DNA of 64,000 nucleotides from Lunularia cruciata (GCA_948567375.1 OX419757.1:54498001-54562000), one strand, 5' to 3'; counted from the first letter of the stretch, positions 36,690 through 48,685 are shown. Numbers and translations: made by a program. Notes: a model not told the origin generated them from the letters alone.

Positions 36690-38270
36690 TGTATGGTTCT
36701 CTTGTTTCCATATACAATTCGTATGGTTGTTCACATGATGGAATCACCATCTTGGAGTCAATTATTGGTACTCGGATGGAAGATCTTTTAGAGTGATCTT
36801 TATTTGCCATGGCTCACTTTAGAACTCTCTTATCTATTACTTTAGCTATGCCAGATTGTGTATTTCTCTTTTTGGCAGATGATACACACATCGTGTGCAC
36901 TATAAATCAAATTAGGCAAGCCTTTGATCATTTGACTACCGAGCTACATCTAGTTGGCTTGAGAGTCAAGGTGTCAAAGTGCAGGGTATGGTCCCCTTTA
37001 GGTATCACTCCCCACCTTGAGCTTCCAAAGGGGTGTATCACATCTACATATGGACTACGTGTTCTTGGAGTGCCGGTAGGAGCCAAGGATTTTATCACAC
37101 GCTTCTTAGACGTTACACTTGTAGAGGATATTCTCCATGTGGATGACTTTCCATTACTAGGAGATCCGTATGTGACATTTGGTATACTCTCCTCGAGTAT
37201 CGCTCATCAATCAACGTACTTCTATGCACAATTCCTCTCTCCCTGTCCTTCCTGTCTTTGCTCTTTGCTCAAGAGCAAGGAGCAAAGACAATGGTCGAGT
37301 AGATGGTGCGAGTCGGAACGCCCTAATGCATGGTCGAGCTAGGATCCAAGAGCTTGCACCCTTAGCTCTTGGATCCTAGCTCGACTATGCATTAGGGCAT
37401 TCCGACTCGCACCATCTACTTTCTCTACAGCCATGAGGTTTCACCTAGGTTTGGTCCACCCATCTGCATCTTCATTACTCACTTGTGAGTGTGGTTCTAC
37501 ACTAGATGCAGTAGCGGTCCATATGACACAGTGTTCTTTTGGAGGACAGAGGATAGCTACCCATGATGCTATTAGGGACATAATGTTTGCTATGCCACAA
37601 GAGAGTGGATACTTGGCTTGGAAGGAGTGTTTATATGCTTTGCAGACGACACGTGTTAGGGCAGAATTATACTTGGTCCGAGTGATCAGGTGATAGGAGT
37701 GGATGTCATGGTTATGGACCTTACGCGGGATACAATTTTGGAGGGAGTGATTATGCATTTTGGAAGGAAAGATTACTCCTTGGATGGGCGGTGAGTGCAG
37801 CAGCAAGTCATAAGGTCTCCAAGTATAAGGCATGCAACGAGGTCACTTCTTTGTCCCTCTAACATTGGAGTTATATGGAGCGATGGACACGGCGTTCAAA
37901 TCATTTGTCAAAGAGTGTACGCGAGCTTATCATGTTAGGCGCCAGGGGGTACCACTCTCACTCTCATACTTTGTAGCATATTTTAGGCAATGTGTGTTCA
38001 TTGCTCTATAGAGTGCAATGGCTGGTGCAATCCATAGAGGAGCAATCACACTAGGTGATGCTTCTTCGGATGCTCAGTTGTTTGTAGACCATAGGACTTG
38101 CATAACTCGGATATCTTAGGTGCAATAGGGCAGATTTCTCATATAGACTCTATTGGGGCCTAGTCCCATTTTACCTTTTTAGTCTCTCCCTTGTACGGCT
38201 TGATGGGGTCTTCCCATCCTTTGTGTTCTCTACGCGGTCGCCTTTTTCCTCATGTTCTCTATGCGGTCGC
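36690..38270 (+). pseudogene. LINE-type non-LTR retrotransposon relic (RT and C-terminal region)
   Basis: The plus strand shows a degenerate RT: SHDGITI, FAMAHFRTLL, then FLADDTHIV with the catalytic xxDD at about 36870-36890, LRVLGVPVGA, and YVTFGIL. After a frame break at about 37240 comes a C-terminal domain with HPSASSLLTCECGSTLD, HMTQCSFGGQRIATHDAIRD (a Cys/His cluster typical of this LINE group) and LELYGAMDTAFKSFVKECTRAYHVR-like residues to about 38120. It ends in the 3' UTR (tcttcccatcctttgtg...tacgcggtcgcc) near 38270. Stops and frameshifts abound. The 5' part (endonuclease) is missing. Confidence 0.75.
37298..37420. repeat. 57-bp inverted repeat inside the LINE relic
   Basis: Arms 37298-37354 and 37364-37420, 57 bp each with 2 transitions, loop 9 bp. 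The left arm reads agtagatggtgcgagtcgga and the right arm ends with its complement. It lies between the RT and the C-terminal domain, so one arm duplicates LINE coding sequence in inverted orientation. Confidence 0.95.
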
Positions 38271-38689
38271 CTTGTTCCCCTTGGTGGAGAGTTTATATAA
38301 ACAAATGGAGAAAGCAAAGATTCCATACTATTTAGTGTACAACCTGACAAGAGGATAGATGGCAATATGTGCTAAGATTGGCAAAATTAAATTTGGAGGC
38401 AGAGACATTTTCCTCACTGCATGTACTGGAAATAGTCTTCTCACACAAATGTCTTGTGACTACATGACCTCTGTTTCGTAATCTACTATAGTAATTTGCC
38501 ATCAATATGTGCCTGCTCGGTATAGAGGATGGTGTTTTGGGTTTGATCCATGAACTAAGGACAATTCATACCTTGTTTTGGCAAATTTCTACAATGGAGC
38601 TGCGGAATTGTGGAGAATTATCCAAAATGCATCGATGGTCAGAATTCATGTTTATATTGCTTATAGTAGTAAGAAGGCCACTGCGTAGG

Positions 38690-39410
38690 AAAAGCAAAGG
38701 ATGGGAAGACCCCATCAAGCCGTACAAGGGAGAGACAAAAAAGACAAAAAAAAATGTAACATGGGACTAACCCCCAATAGAGTCTATACGAGAATTTGCC
38801 CTACCGCACCTAAGATATTCGAGCTATGCAAGTCGTACGATCTACACACAACTGGAGCATCCGAAGAAACATCACCCTATGGATTGCTCTCCTATGGATT
38901 GCACCAACCACTACCCTTTGTAGAGCAATGGACACACGTGGTCTAAAATATGCTACAAAGTGTGAGAGTGAGAATGGTACCCCCTGACGTCTAACATGAT
39001 AAGCTCTCGTGCACTCTTTGACAAACTTGACAAATGTGTCAAATGCCATGTCCATGGTTCCATATAACTCCAAGGCTAGAGGAAAAAAGAGGTGACCTCA
39101 CTGCATGCTTTTATACTTGGAGACTTTGCGACTTGTTGCACTCGCCGCCCATCCAGGGGGATGGGTAATCATTCCTTCCGAAACTGGATCCCGTGTAGAG
39201 TCCGTAACAACAACATCCGCTACAATCACCTGATTATCTCGGACTGAGCATAAGTCTTGCCGCCCATCCAGGGGGATGGGTAATCATTCCTTCCGAAACT
39301 GGATCCCGTGTAGAGTCCGTAACAACAACATCCGCTACAATCACCTGATTATCTCGGACTGAGCATAAGTCTTGACATATGTTGTTTGCAAAACATACAA
39401 ACGCTCACTC
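38690..39410 (-). pseudogene. Second LINE relic, C-terminal part, opposite strand
   Basis: On the minus strand 39410 to 38800 encodes the same C-terminal block as the plus-strand LINE (FVKECTRAYHVRRQGVP, CVDRTTCIARIS), followed by the shared 3' UTR to about 38690. With the relic at 36690-38270 it forms two inverted, tail-to-tail copies. A 115-bp tandem duplication lies in its upstream part. Confidence 0.7.
39144..39374. repeat. Perfect 115-bp tandem duplication
   Basis: Unit gccgcccatccagggggatg...gagcataagtctt occurs at 39144-39258 and 39259-39373 without any difference I can find, unlike the decayed surroundings; a very recent duplication or an assembly artefact. Confidence 0.95.
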
Positions 39411-39657
39411 CAAGCCACTTTATCCACTTTCTAGTGCCTTTTTAGACACTATGTAATACTTGGGAGCAACGCTCTCAACAAGCAAAGTATCCACTCTATG
39501 TAACAAGTCTATATCTATCCACTCTATGTAACAAGTCTATGTCTTTCTACTCTATGTTACAAGTATGTCCTGACAACAATCTTCTACAAAGCACTTGAAA
39601 TTCCACTCCAAGCCAAGTATTCACTTTTTCCAATCTTTCTTGGATACACTAGGTTAG

Positions 39658-39943
39658 TTGGGACCAGTGTTCATATATTTTAACTGGTTTGTGCTGTAAC
39701 ATTTGTAGCAGTTGGGATCAACGTTCAACGTTCAACGTTCAAAGTTTTTTTACCGTTTGTTATTTCATATAAAAATGTATATATTCCAACTGGAGCTGTG
39801 AGTTTTTATAAAAAGGGGACCGCGTTGGAAGAACGAAAGATGGGAAGACCTCGTCAAGCTGTGCAAGAGAGAGAAAAAAAGGTAACGTGGGGTTGGAACA
39901 ATATTTGGAATAGTTGGGATCAACGTTCATATATTTTAACTGG
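39658..39943. repeat. Dispersed short direct repeats around a LINE tail
   Basis: gttcatatattttaactgg (19 bp) occurs exactly at 39669-39687 and 39925-39943, each preceded by a related gttggga-caa segment. A third partial copy with three acgttca units lies near 39720. The interval includes a minus LINE 3'-tail fragment at 39830-39880. Confidence 0.7.
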
Positions 39944-39963
39944 ATACTACCACTTGGCACTGG

Positions 39964-40567
39964 TTGGCAGATAGCCTTCCTACCATCAGACAGCGGCTTA
40001 CAGGTTAGAGCTGCTTAAAAATGAGTAAATTTATCGTAATTCCATACAGCTGCTAGTGTGCTAAACTTCATGTCAGGGAAACTGTGAAGTGCATTTTGCA
40101 ATTGGATTTGCGGAGACATTGACGGGTGAAGAAAACGAACGGATTTATAAAGGTTACCAATCCCGAGACTAGCACAAAACATCTTGCTGTACAGACTGTG
40201 CGGCGGCGCAAGGGCAGTTCCTCTCCTAACCAGATTCCTCAGAATCAGTTAACTGCAAAAGTTTTACAGTTTCTGCTCAATCCAATCCTACTTCCAGCTA
40301 TACTTAAAGCTTAAATCGTTTGCAAAGCTCTGCAAACTCCCTCCAATCTACGGTCCGGGCCTGAATGGCGAGAAACATTCAAACAAATCTACTAGCGGAA
40401 CAGTTCTCCTCCGAGCGCAAGCGCCATTGCTAAACCAAGATACAATCGAAATCTTTTTACACTTCGATCCCCTAGTTCTTGTAACAAAATTTGTACAGCT
40501 GTAAAATTTCCACTTTGTAGGCCATAACTAACCTATCTGTCCTCACAATGTACAGTGCATCAAAGAA
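39964..40567. other. 3' flank of the HMA-domain gene
   Basis: Non-coding. The part next to 40568 is probably the 3' UTR of the minus-strand gene. No polyadenylation site can be fixed. Confidence 0.4.
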
Positions 40568-41581
40568 TTAGAGCCATGCAGAGATAGCAGAGGGCGTATT
40601 CTTCATGTTCCAGTTGGTGTTGTTTCTGTTCCAACCACCGAGGGGAGTACCAGAACCAGGTGTGCTTTTATTCTTCTTTCCAGTGCCTGTGTTCCCTCCG
40701 AGAAGCTCTGAGCGCTTATGAAGTTTCTTGCAAATTTTCAGGAGGTCAGCAGGTGCTGCGTTTCCTGTCACAGTCACTCGCTGCCTCAAGGTGTCGCAGC
40801 GTACAGATTCAACGCCTGTTAAGAAACACTACCGAAGTCAGATTACAACGACCTCATAAAATCGATCAGAAAAGGTACTCAACTTTACAATTTTGAAAAG
40901 AACCATAGAGGGTACAATGGAGTGGACCCATACTAGACCGTTGAAAGCAGAGGATTGCAGAAGTGGGCTGAACTAGCTCCGCGAACTTACCATTGCAGTT
41001 AAGAAGAGCGTGCTTCACTCTCTCTTCGCAGGCCTCACAACAGACAGGCACTTTCAGTTCCACCGTCTGCAGAGACACGGAATGGTCGTTAATACCATTG
41101 TGTATGAGCAAGCACAACCCTCACCTAGATTGCATAATTGAAGACATGAATGCGTGAATAAAAGGTGGAATCAGCAGGTATACCGAGCTGTGGTGGACAA
41201 CTTCAACTTGTGGTCCTCGCATCGTGACAGTGTGAGGAGTCTGCGGGGTGCCAGCGACGTAGGATTTGGTGGCGCTCTGAGGGGTGTGCACAATCCACAC
41301 GGGCTCGCGGGCGCCATAGAAGAACTGCAAAGACGCAGACATGACAGACATAGGAGTCAGCAATGTACCTCGTGTTGAGGACCTGATCAAGAAACACCCT
41401 ATAGAATTCTTCAGCAATAAGTTGGCTCAATGCAAGAAGTGCAGCTTTGTTTCCTTTCGAGATGGGGAGAGGTCAGCATCGAGCTATTCACCCAGTGATG
41501 AATAAAAACGCAGATGCAAAGTAGGGGAATGTAGACGTAGAAAATGTAGGAGCTCACATCACTGACGCTCATCATCATCAT
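40568..41581 (-). CDS. HMA-domain (heavy-metal-associated, HIPP-like) protein, four exons
   Basis: Proteins of this family bind metal ions or partner proteins through a ferredoxin-like HMA fold. My model on the minus strand has exons 41581-41558, 41324-41184, 41066-40991 and 40815-40568; donors GTGAGC, GTATAC and GTAAGT, acceptors all AG. Exon lengths add to 489 nt, 162 residues plus TGA-or-TAG stop, with no internal stop. The HMA domain spans exons 3-4: TVELKVPVCCEACEERV carries the metal-site C-x2-C, then GVESVRCD, RQRVTVTGNAAP and KKLHKRSELL, as in plant HIPPs. The protein ends SAISAWL, without a C-terminal CaaX isoprenylation box, so HIPP-like rather than a full HIPP. The start uses the first of four ATGs; exon 1 is the least certain. 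It is the only intact host gene here. Confidence 0.8.
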
Positions 41582-42550
41582 CGAGCGACTCAGGAACTAG
41601 ACAGAAGTCTTTCTTGCTTCACTGAATTCGGCCGACCCCTGAGAATTGGGTAGTAGACTCAACAAGACAGTCGGAAACTGGCAAAGAAATTCACAGAATG
41701 CGCTTGGTGAGAGCTGCGGCTGCTGCTGAACAGATTCGTAGAGTTCGCAACGCGGGAAATTTGTAGAACAATTTCTCGTGGGCGTGAGATGTGAGTGAGT
41801 CGAAACTGTGGAGTATAAGAAGGCGAGAGAGGCTGAGGGAGAAGGCAGCGAGCTTCACCGAAACGCACTCACTACATGGTGCGCCTACCACCAGCTTGAC
41901 AGTGAAAGCACAAGGCAAACTGCGGTCGAGGCAAACTGACTCCCAGTCGGAGGAAAGAACCAACGGTCATCTAAAATCCACCGGTCAGTGCAACTCTAAC
42001 CATCAGATTTGGTCGTTAGCTCCAGGCTTGTTTCCCGATCTAATGGACGAGTTTTCCGATCGACTAGAACGTTCTCTTTCACCATAGGGTTCGTGGCAAC
42101 GGTAAAACTTTTCCAGTACGGACTGGAGTCAGATGAGGTTCGGTATATATGTTTGTCGTTGAACGATTATATGGGCACAGATATCAAACCGATTTTCACT
42201 CCCCTGTACGAACGTATATCGACAGCGTTGGGTTCTGTGATGTGCCAACTTGCCAGCCCTTGACTCATGAGATTTTCTACGCCGCAAAATGTTTGATGTT
42301 ACTGTAGTTGTCAAGCGAATTACACGAAACATACTCGAGATATCTAATCGCCGTCGGTGTGGCCGATTGATGTTACAGTACTGCGTGTAGTGCTAGTGTA
42401 GTTCGTTGACTGAAATAAGAGAAGGTTGTCTTCTTGTTTTGAAGGGAATATCGAAAACATTGAGATTGCGTGGATGCACCGGGCTTCGAGGAGTTCCGCT
42501 CTGGATGCAATGGGGGGGGTTTCTTATAAAGGTTGGACGGACGTTTATGG
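41582..42550. other. Upstream region of the HMA gene
   Basis: Non-coding, moderately GC-rich up to ~42000, likely 5' UTR and promoter. A TATA-like cttatactcc on the minus strand lies near 41815-41825. No transcription start can be fixed. Confidence 0.4.
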
Positions 42551-42830
42551 GATAAATAATAAATTTTGTAATAATTTATAGTGAACTCTGTAACAATACA
42601 ACAATATGAAAATGTAATAACAATATGAGATTGTAATAACTGAACGCTATGTATTTTCAGTTAATGGATATATTTTGCAAATTGCATTTTAATAAATAAC
42701 AAATTTTGTAATAATTTATAGTGAACTCTGTAACAATACAACAATATGAGAATATAATAATAATATGAAATTGTAATAACTGAACGCTATGTATCTTCAA
42801 TTAATGGATATATTTTGCAAATTATATTCA
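42551..42830. repeat. Two-unit tandem repeat, period 140 bp, AT-rich
   Basis: Units starting gataaataataaattttgt (42551) and aataaataacaaattttgt (42691) are about 95% alike. Each contains several taataa/caatatga motifs. Confidence 0.9.
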
Positions 42831-43248
42831 TATATAAAAATCAAATTATATGTCACAGATGTTTAGAAATGCTGTAATTAAATAAATGATTGTTAGATAG
42901 AGTAATGTGTTTCCTCAAGAGGGTGGCCATGCGATCAGTTGAGTCACGTATGATTGATCCGTATTCAAGATCCAAAATGGGCCTGCACAACGATTCAACT
43001 TTCTAAACTCAAATTCACCACCCTCTGGAGCAAATGTGTGAGTTGTCAGGCAACTAACTACAGTTTTGTAGTTTTGCATTGGTGTGGGAAATGATCAGCG
43101 CTGCCGTGTGGCAATCAAGAAATTGATTAGAGGTCGACGATTCTGACGTTAGGAGTGTAACAACATTTTTGCAATTGGAGATCAAGTACCTTGTTTTAGT
43201 GTAAAAGACTCACTTATAGATGCTAATCCGGGACCTATAGAGTCATCT

Positions 43249-44457
43249 TTGGATTCGCAACCTCAACAACCATTAGTGAAATTTGGAGATTTGTTGAGGA
43301 TGGCTTCTTCCGTGCTGTGCAAAACCAAGGAGGATGAACACCATTATAGCCAAATATTGGATTATTTGGAGTACCCCGAGCATTTTGCACAGATTCATGG
43401 TGGGAATTGCAAAAAGCACATTCAGAAATTGATAGCATTTAGTTTCATGGCAACCTTTTTGATTAGGGAGGGTCAAGGATTTCCTACTTCTATGACCGGT
43501 GACAGACTTTACAAGAAATGGTTGCGGTACATGAAATAATACAAAGAAACTTGGGAGCTTAAGAACAAGTCTACAGGAGAAGGTCTCACCGAGAAGGAAT
43601 ATGGCAAAGGGTGGAGAACTATAGAAGATAAATTGAATGAAATGTGCTTGCATTTTGCAAGAATGGAAGCCATGTTTGGGACCAGAGCGAACATAAGTCC
43701 ACCGGCAATGGTAAATTTAGGAGATTATAATCCTAATTCAAGCGAGATTTGTGAGGTTGGCGAGGAGGAGGTCCACGAAGGTGCGCATGAGTGTTCCCAA
43801 TTCTCATCTCCTCCAAAGGTGGTGCTCCCTAACTCGGGCTCCAAGTTGGTTGCAAACACCCAAGGAGTGGAAAGTTTATTGAGTGGGATGGATAATGCAA
43901 TCCTATCACCTGAGGATGAGTCTCCATTTGTTCCACCCATCAAGGACTTGCCTTTCATTACACCACCGCCCTTAATTTCTACAAGAGATGGATCCTATTG
44001 TGCTTTTGCCAACCAAGAAGTGGAACGTGACTCAAAGAGGAGGAAAGGTGGAATATCTGCAAGTAAGGTACCCAAGTTGTTACCTAGTATTTCATTGTCT
44101 CATGATTTAGCAAAAATTGCCATGTTGAAGGCAAATACTATAGAATCTAGAGAGAGGTTACGACTAGCTGAACTAGAAGCCATCAACATGAGTAAGAGAG
44201 AGAAAACAATGATGAGAATGGAAGCAGAGCGTGTTAGATTAGAGACAAAGAAGATGAAAATTGAAATTGAGAAAAAATTGAGCACAGATAAAAGGAAAGC
44301 TAGGGCAGACAAACACAAATTTAAGAAGAAGAGTTTAGAATCAAACCGCACTCATGAAATCAAAATGAGTCTCATACAAGCAGGGAAAACTCCCAAGGAA
44401 ATAAGTAACTATTTTAAAGTGCTCCACTCAAGTTCAATGTCCATCATACTCTACTGA
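43249..44457 (+). pseudogene. Myb/SANT-like (trihelix) protein of a PIF/Harbinger transposon
   Basis: Such proteins bind the transposon ends and help import the transposase. The frame is open from at least 43190 and ends TGA 44455-44457. It holds FGDLLRMASSVLC, then a helix-turn-helix block with GDRLYKKWLRYMK and YGKGWRTIEDKLNEMCLHF, an acidic Pro/Ser linker, and a C-terminal Lys/Glu-rich coiled coil (EAERVRLETKKMKIEIEKK) ending with ISNYFKVL. One in-frame TAA at 43537-43539 breaks it between two conserved Trp-containing helices. No upstream ATG is evident, so a first exon may lie further left. The matching transposase is at 59065-60355 on the other strand. Confidence 0.65.
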
Positions 44458-45893
44458 TTGCAAATAGTATACCACCATGTAACCTTTACTATGATTATAA
44501 TAAAGATGAGTTATGGAAACTTGATAAATGCTTCTATTATCCGCCTAATGATGCCGCTCGTTACCACTCAATTCCTTTCATGTTTTTGATGCCGCTCATT
44601 ACCACTTAGTTCCTCTCATGTTTTTCCTTGGCCACACATAGTAAGCGCATGAGTTGGCACTCATAGTCGCCCATAAAGTCTTTCTTGCAGCTGCTAGTCG
44701 CACTATAAGCCCAAGATGCCACAAGTTGGCACTTATAGCCGCCCATAAAGTCTTTCTTGCTGCCGCTAGTCACCACTCAATGCCACACTTCCTTGAATAA
44801 AGGCCAACTAGTGCTCGTCGAAGCTAGTAGGCGCTAGTAGGCACTCAAAGATGCTCAAAGGGAAATTTGGTAGGCGCTCGTTGGTGCTCGTGGCCATTGG
44901 AGGCACTCGTAGATGCTCAAAGGTAGTTGTAAATTTGGTAGGCACTCGTCGGTGCTCATTGGTGCTTGTGTGGACTCTTTGATGCAAGTCATGGCTCAAA
45001 GACGCTCGATGGCGCGCATTGGCATTGAGGGATGTCGGTGATGGGTTTAGGGTGGTGACTCTTGATGTGAATGGTGCACATATTTGCAAGGTGGAAACAC
45101 GTTTGATACACAAGGCACAATTGAGTATATAGCACATGAAAATACAAGAGTTAGACAAAAATATGAGAGTTCACAAGTGTAAACTAAAACATAAATGTAT
45201 ACATGGGGAGAAATGAACATAATATGTATATAAATGGGGAGCCAATAGAACGTAAACCTATGACTATGGAGGTCGAGGAGGTGAAGAAGAAGAGGAAGAT
45301 GCACCATGGTGTCTAAGTGCTACTAATGCATCCTCAATTCTACGACGGTATACATGATGTTGAATCCTAAATGGACTCAATGACCACCATAGGCGCCACT
45401 CGCTCTCATCCAAGTCTTGATGCTTGATACCGTAAGCAAGAAGAGGATATGGATCAAAACTATAAGAACTCAATCTACCTAATGTCCACTCCTCTTCTGC
45501 CCAACTAATAGCAGGCCTATTGTCATGGACAAATCTGTCCAAAGCACTCATCAAAGGGTCAAATGACCAAGTGTATGATGCTCTATGTACCCTATAAGGA
45601 CGGAAGTGGGTAGGGTAGACAATACCATGTGGATGGTTCCTATAATAAGAGAGCATAACTATCTATGAAAAGGAGCTATCTCAACAAAGAGTAAGGGTTG
45701 TATCTCAACACGAATCTGTTGAACACCTGTTCACAAGTGGTACATTTAGTTATCCATCAAGAACAAATTCATATTTGAATTTAAAAATATACAAGTTCAC
45801 AAGTTCATTAATTCAAGCTTCTTAAATGAACTCATTTATTAAATCCGATAATGGTATATACAAAAGAACTTTGTATGTTTTCCAACATACAAA

Positions 45894-45900
<7 letters not shown>
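44458..45900. other. Degenerate, low-complexity sequence
   Basis: Many short repeats of the type taggcgctcgtaggtgctc at 44820-45010 resemble stretches near 47430-47530 and 58690-58800. A minus-strand open stretch at 45656-45264 (Trp- and Tyr-rich: AISWAEEEWTLGRLSSYSFD, ESEWRLWWSLSPF) is unrecognised. Confidence 0.4.

Positions 45901-45958
<58 letters not shown>
45901..45958. repeat. (AT)n microsatellite
   Basis: About 29 AT units without interruption. Confidence 0.99.
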
Positions 45959-45962
<4 letters not shown>

Positions 45963-45984
45963 AAAACTCAAACCTAATCAATCA

Positions 45985-47338
45985 ATTATTCACCATCCTC
46001 ATCCTCGCCATCAGTAGTCTCGTCCTCATCCGAGCTATCAGTATCCTCATGATCATCATCATGCTCTCCCTTGTGTATAATCTCCTCCTCTCTATCACTC
46101 AGGAATAAAACCCTCCTCTGGAATAAAACCTCTCTCCACAAAGAGATGAGTGAGTATCTGTCCAAGGAAGGTGACTCTGAACCTACGCTCTTTAGTACTC
46201 CTCAATTGGCTTTGCAAACTCCCCACCTTTGCAATGATAACTCTAAAAGCGAACTCTTCCCAATCATAATCCTCCACACCAAATCTCTTCAACTTGGTCT
46301 TGGTGTTGAGTACCAAATGCTCATGTACAATCTTGGGCCTAATAGTGGGTGCAACAAGTGCATCCATCAACTGAAAGGAAGCTTGGAATGCAGGATATAC
46401 ACATTGCCTTGCAATATATCTTTTTGCAACCTTGTCCCTTTGTGGAACCAAGTCTGAAACAACTACGTAAGGAACTGTCCTCTGTCTGTTATACCAAGGG
46501 TTAGCCATATGATCTAGATGTGAAATTTGGTTTGGTAACATCTAGAATGATGTTATACATGATGGTCAAAATAGATCAGATAGAAGTATCACCAAAAGAG
46601 TACTTCTACTAATAGGGCAGAAATCGAAATAGACTTGAGAACCTTAGAACCAGTAGCTAGACATATGATTTAAAGGTGAGAATTGGTTTGGTAACATCTG
46701 GAAGGATGTTACACATGATAGACTAAATAGATCAAAAAGAGGTATCACCAAAAGGGGACTTCTACTAATAGAGTAGGAACCAAAATATGCTTGAAATCTT
46801 TAAAGGCAATTTTGGAGGTCTAAACGGATGAACTAGGCCCCGAAAATGTGTACATTCCCCCCCCCCAATGGAGGAAAGGCTGGCCTTCCCTCCCCTCTGC
46901 TTTGTCTCATCGAGAGCTTTCCAATGGTACTTTACTCACGTGATTCTGAGATTCCTACAGGAAGATTCCCTAAAAGATTCCCTCCGGTCAAAGCTTGTTT
47001 GACCAACCAGATAGGACCTAGACGAGACAGATCACCCATCCAAGTAAGTAATCCAAGGGTGGAGCTTGCTGACATGTCACCTATCTGTGTCCCTAATCCT
47101 ATGGTGGAGATTCCTTGGAGGAGATCCTCTTTGTCTATATAATAAAGAGAAGGTGCTCCCTTGGAGCATCGAATGTTTGAGTGTGCAATCTGTGTTTTCT
47201 CTCTTCTCTTGTCCTTGGAGTATTACACCATCTTGGTGTTCTCTCCCTTGCCATGGCAAGTGCATCTCTAACTATATCTGCAGTCAATTGAAACTGCCTA
47301 CCTCTTACCAAACTTGTGCAAGAGACCTTGTCCCATGA
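45985..47338 (-). pseudogene. Unrecognised repeat-borne protein with acidic tail, split by a solo LTR
   Basis: On the minus strand 47338-47228 encodes SWDKVSCTSLVRGRQFQLT and DALAMARERTPRW. After the LTR, 46491-46095 continues in the same frame with RTVPYVVVSDLV, KRYIARQCVYPAFQASF and FLGQILTHLFVERG. A frame break then leads to an Asp/Glu-rich tail ending near 45985. Dropping the LTR and one copy of the target duplication restores the frame. The VRGRxF...ADIVRDAL pattern vaguely recalls plant transposon-associated domains, but I cannot name it. Confidence 0.45.
46497..47227 (+). repeat. Solo LTR 3 of the chromovirus family
   Basis: 731 bp, starting TGTTATACCAAGGGTTAGCC and ending GGAGTATTACA. 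The flanks ctgtc (46492-46496) and ccatc (47228-47232) differ by two transitions, compatible with an old 5-bp duplication, and the interrupted reading frame supports this. Confidence 0.85.
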
Positions 47339-47344
47339 ACTCAC

Positions 47345-48130
47345 AAACTATGTACATGGAAGGACCTACAAAACCCATTAAAAAATCAGCTAAAACTTCT
47401 CTCCCAAGGAATCAAGCTTAGGGGTGCCGCTTGATGCCGCTCAAAGACGCCCTTGAGCAATAGAAACCTCCAAAGTGCCATGGGTAGCCGCTAATTGCCA
47501 TTGGGAGCCGCTCAGGAGCGCAGGGGGTGCCCCTCTGTGCAGTGCCAAGGGGAGAGCCAACGTTGCACATATGCACTCATGAATGCTGCCCATAGGTGCA
47601 GCTGCGCTGGATGGCACAACGGGATAGGGAGAGAGCCATGCGCAATAGTGCAGAAATGTTGGGTGTTGCACGAAGTCACAAGAAGGTGCTCTTGCGCAGG
47701 GATTTAGGGTTTAAGGATGGTGTTGGATGGGGTTGCGGGACAGGCTGGGAAGCGTTGATGATTTGAAAGCCTTTAAAATGCATAAATCAAAATCTTGAGG
47801 TGTTGGAACATTTGAAAGTAGAGAGAAATGAAGAGAAAACAATGAAGAAGGTTTGAAGAATACCTTGGGCTGTGGATAGTGAAGTCCAAGAGTGATTTTG
47901 AGCTCCATTACATCTAGATCGATCTCCCAAATTCCAAAGACAACAGTTCGAATTTGATGTTTGTCCAGCCAGCACCACTTGATGAAATTTGCTGGGTGTT
48001 GAATGCTATGAAATACTATGAGCCAATCTCCTTCTTGAGTAATTTTCATGTTGGGCCCATCAACTATCTTTTCATATCCCTAGATTTCGACCATGGTTCA
48101 AATTGAGTCTGCTCTCAATCTCTCAAAATG
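47345..48130. other. No recognised gene
   Basis: A minus-strand open stretch (48049-47711; FHSIQHPANFIKWCWLDKHQ) is unrecognised. The last 25 bp (tgctctcaatctctcaaaatg) resemble the sequence just after 58051, the other flank of element F. Confidence 0.4.
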
Positions 48131-48685
48131 TGTCGTGTGTATATACATCGCTACACAACATACATTGCTGTCAAATCATACACTATAGAAACACAACTCA
48201 CACATAAGTCATACATAGACTCTAAAGTGCCACAATAATCAGATTTCTTAACACTCTCAACTCAACTCAACTCAGATCAGTACTTGATCTGTCACTCTAT
48301 AAACTGCCAACAACTATGCACTGATTACAGTCAAGCCACACCCACTCAAGCATAGAGAATCCAGGTGACGCTCGCCGGCCTCTGTCCACCATAGCCAAGA
48401 ACTCGAAGGCTCAACATCAGAGAAGTGAGCTCTCTGGAGCTCACTTTGAAACTATACCTCCCAGGACTCGAGCTAGCACTGGAACCCTAACAGTCCCGCT
48501 GATGGCACACTCGACGGTGTGAACGGTGCAAAGTGATGGTGGGCCCCACCCTGAAGTCAGTACCCCGAACACCAAATTAGACTGTCGGAAAGTAGTCCCT
48601 GAGAAACTACTAGAATAACTCTAACTACTATCACTAGAAGTCCAGTGTCCGAGCAGCTAGATGCGAAACTACAAATGGCGTGACA
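48131..48685 (-). repeat. 3' LTR of element F
   Basis: Minus strand TGTCACGCCATTTG to CACACGACA, 555 bp, with TGTC...GACA inverted ends. It consists of block Y (48685-48236) followed by block X (48235-48131). The same Y-X order recurs at the right window edge (63842-64000). Confidence 0.7.

Noticed and set aside
45851-46108. Plus-strand ORF across the (AT)n tract
   Set aside because: It is translation of a microsatellite (repeating Tyr-Ile); no evidence of a gene.
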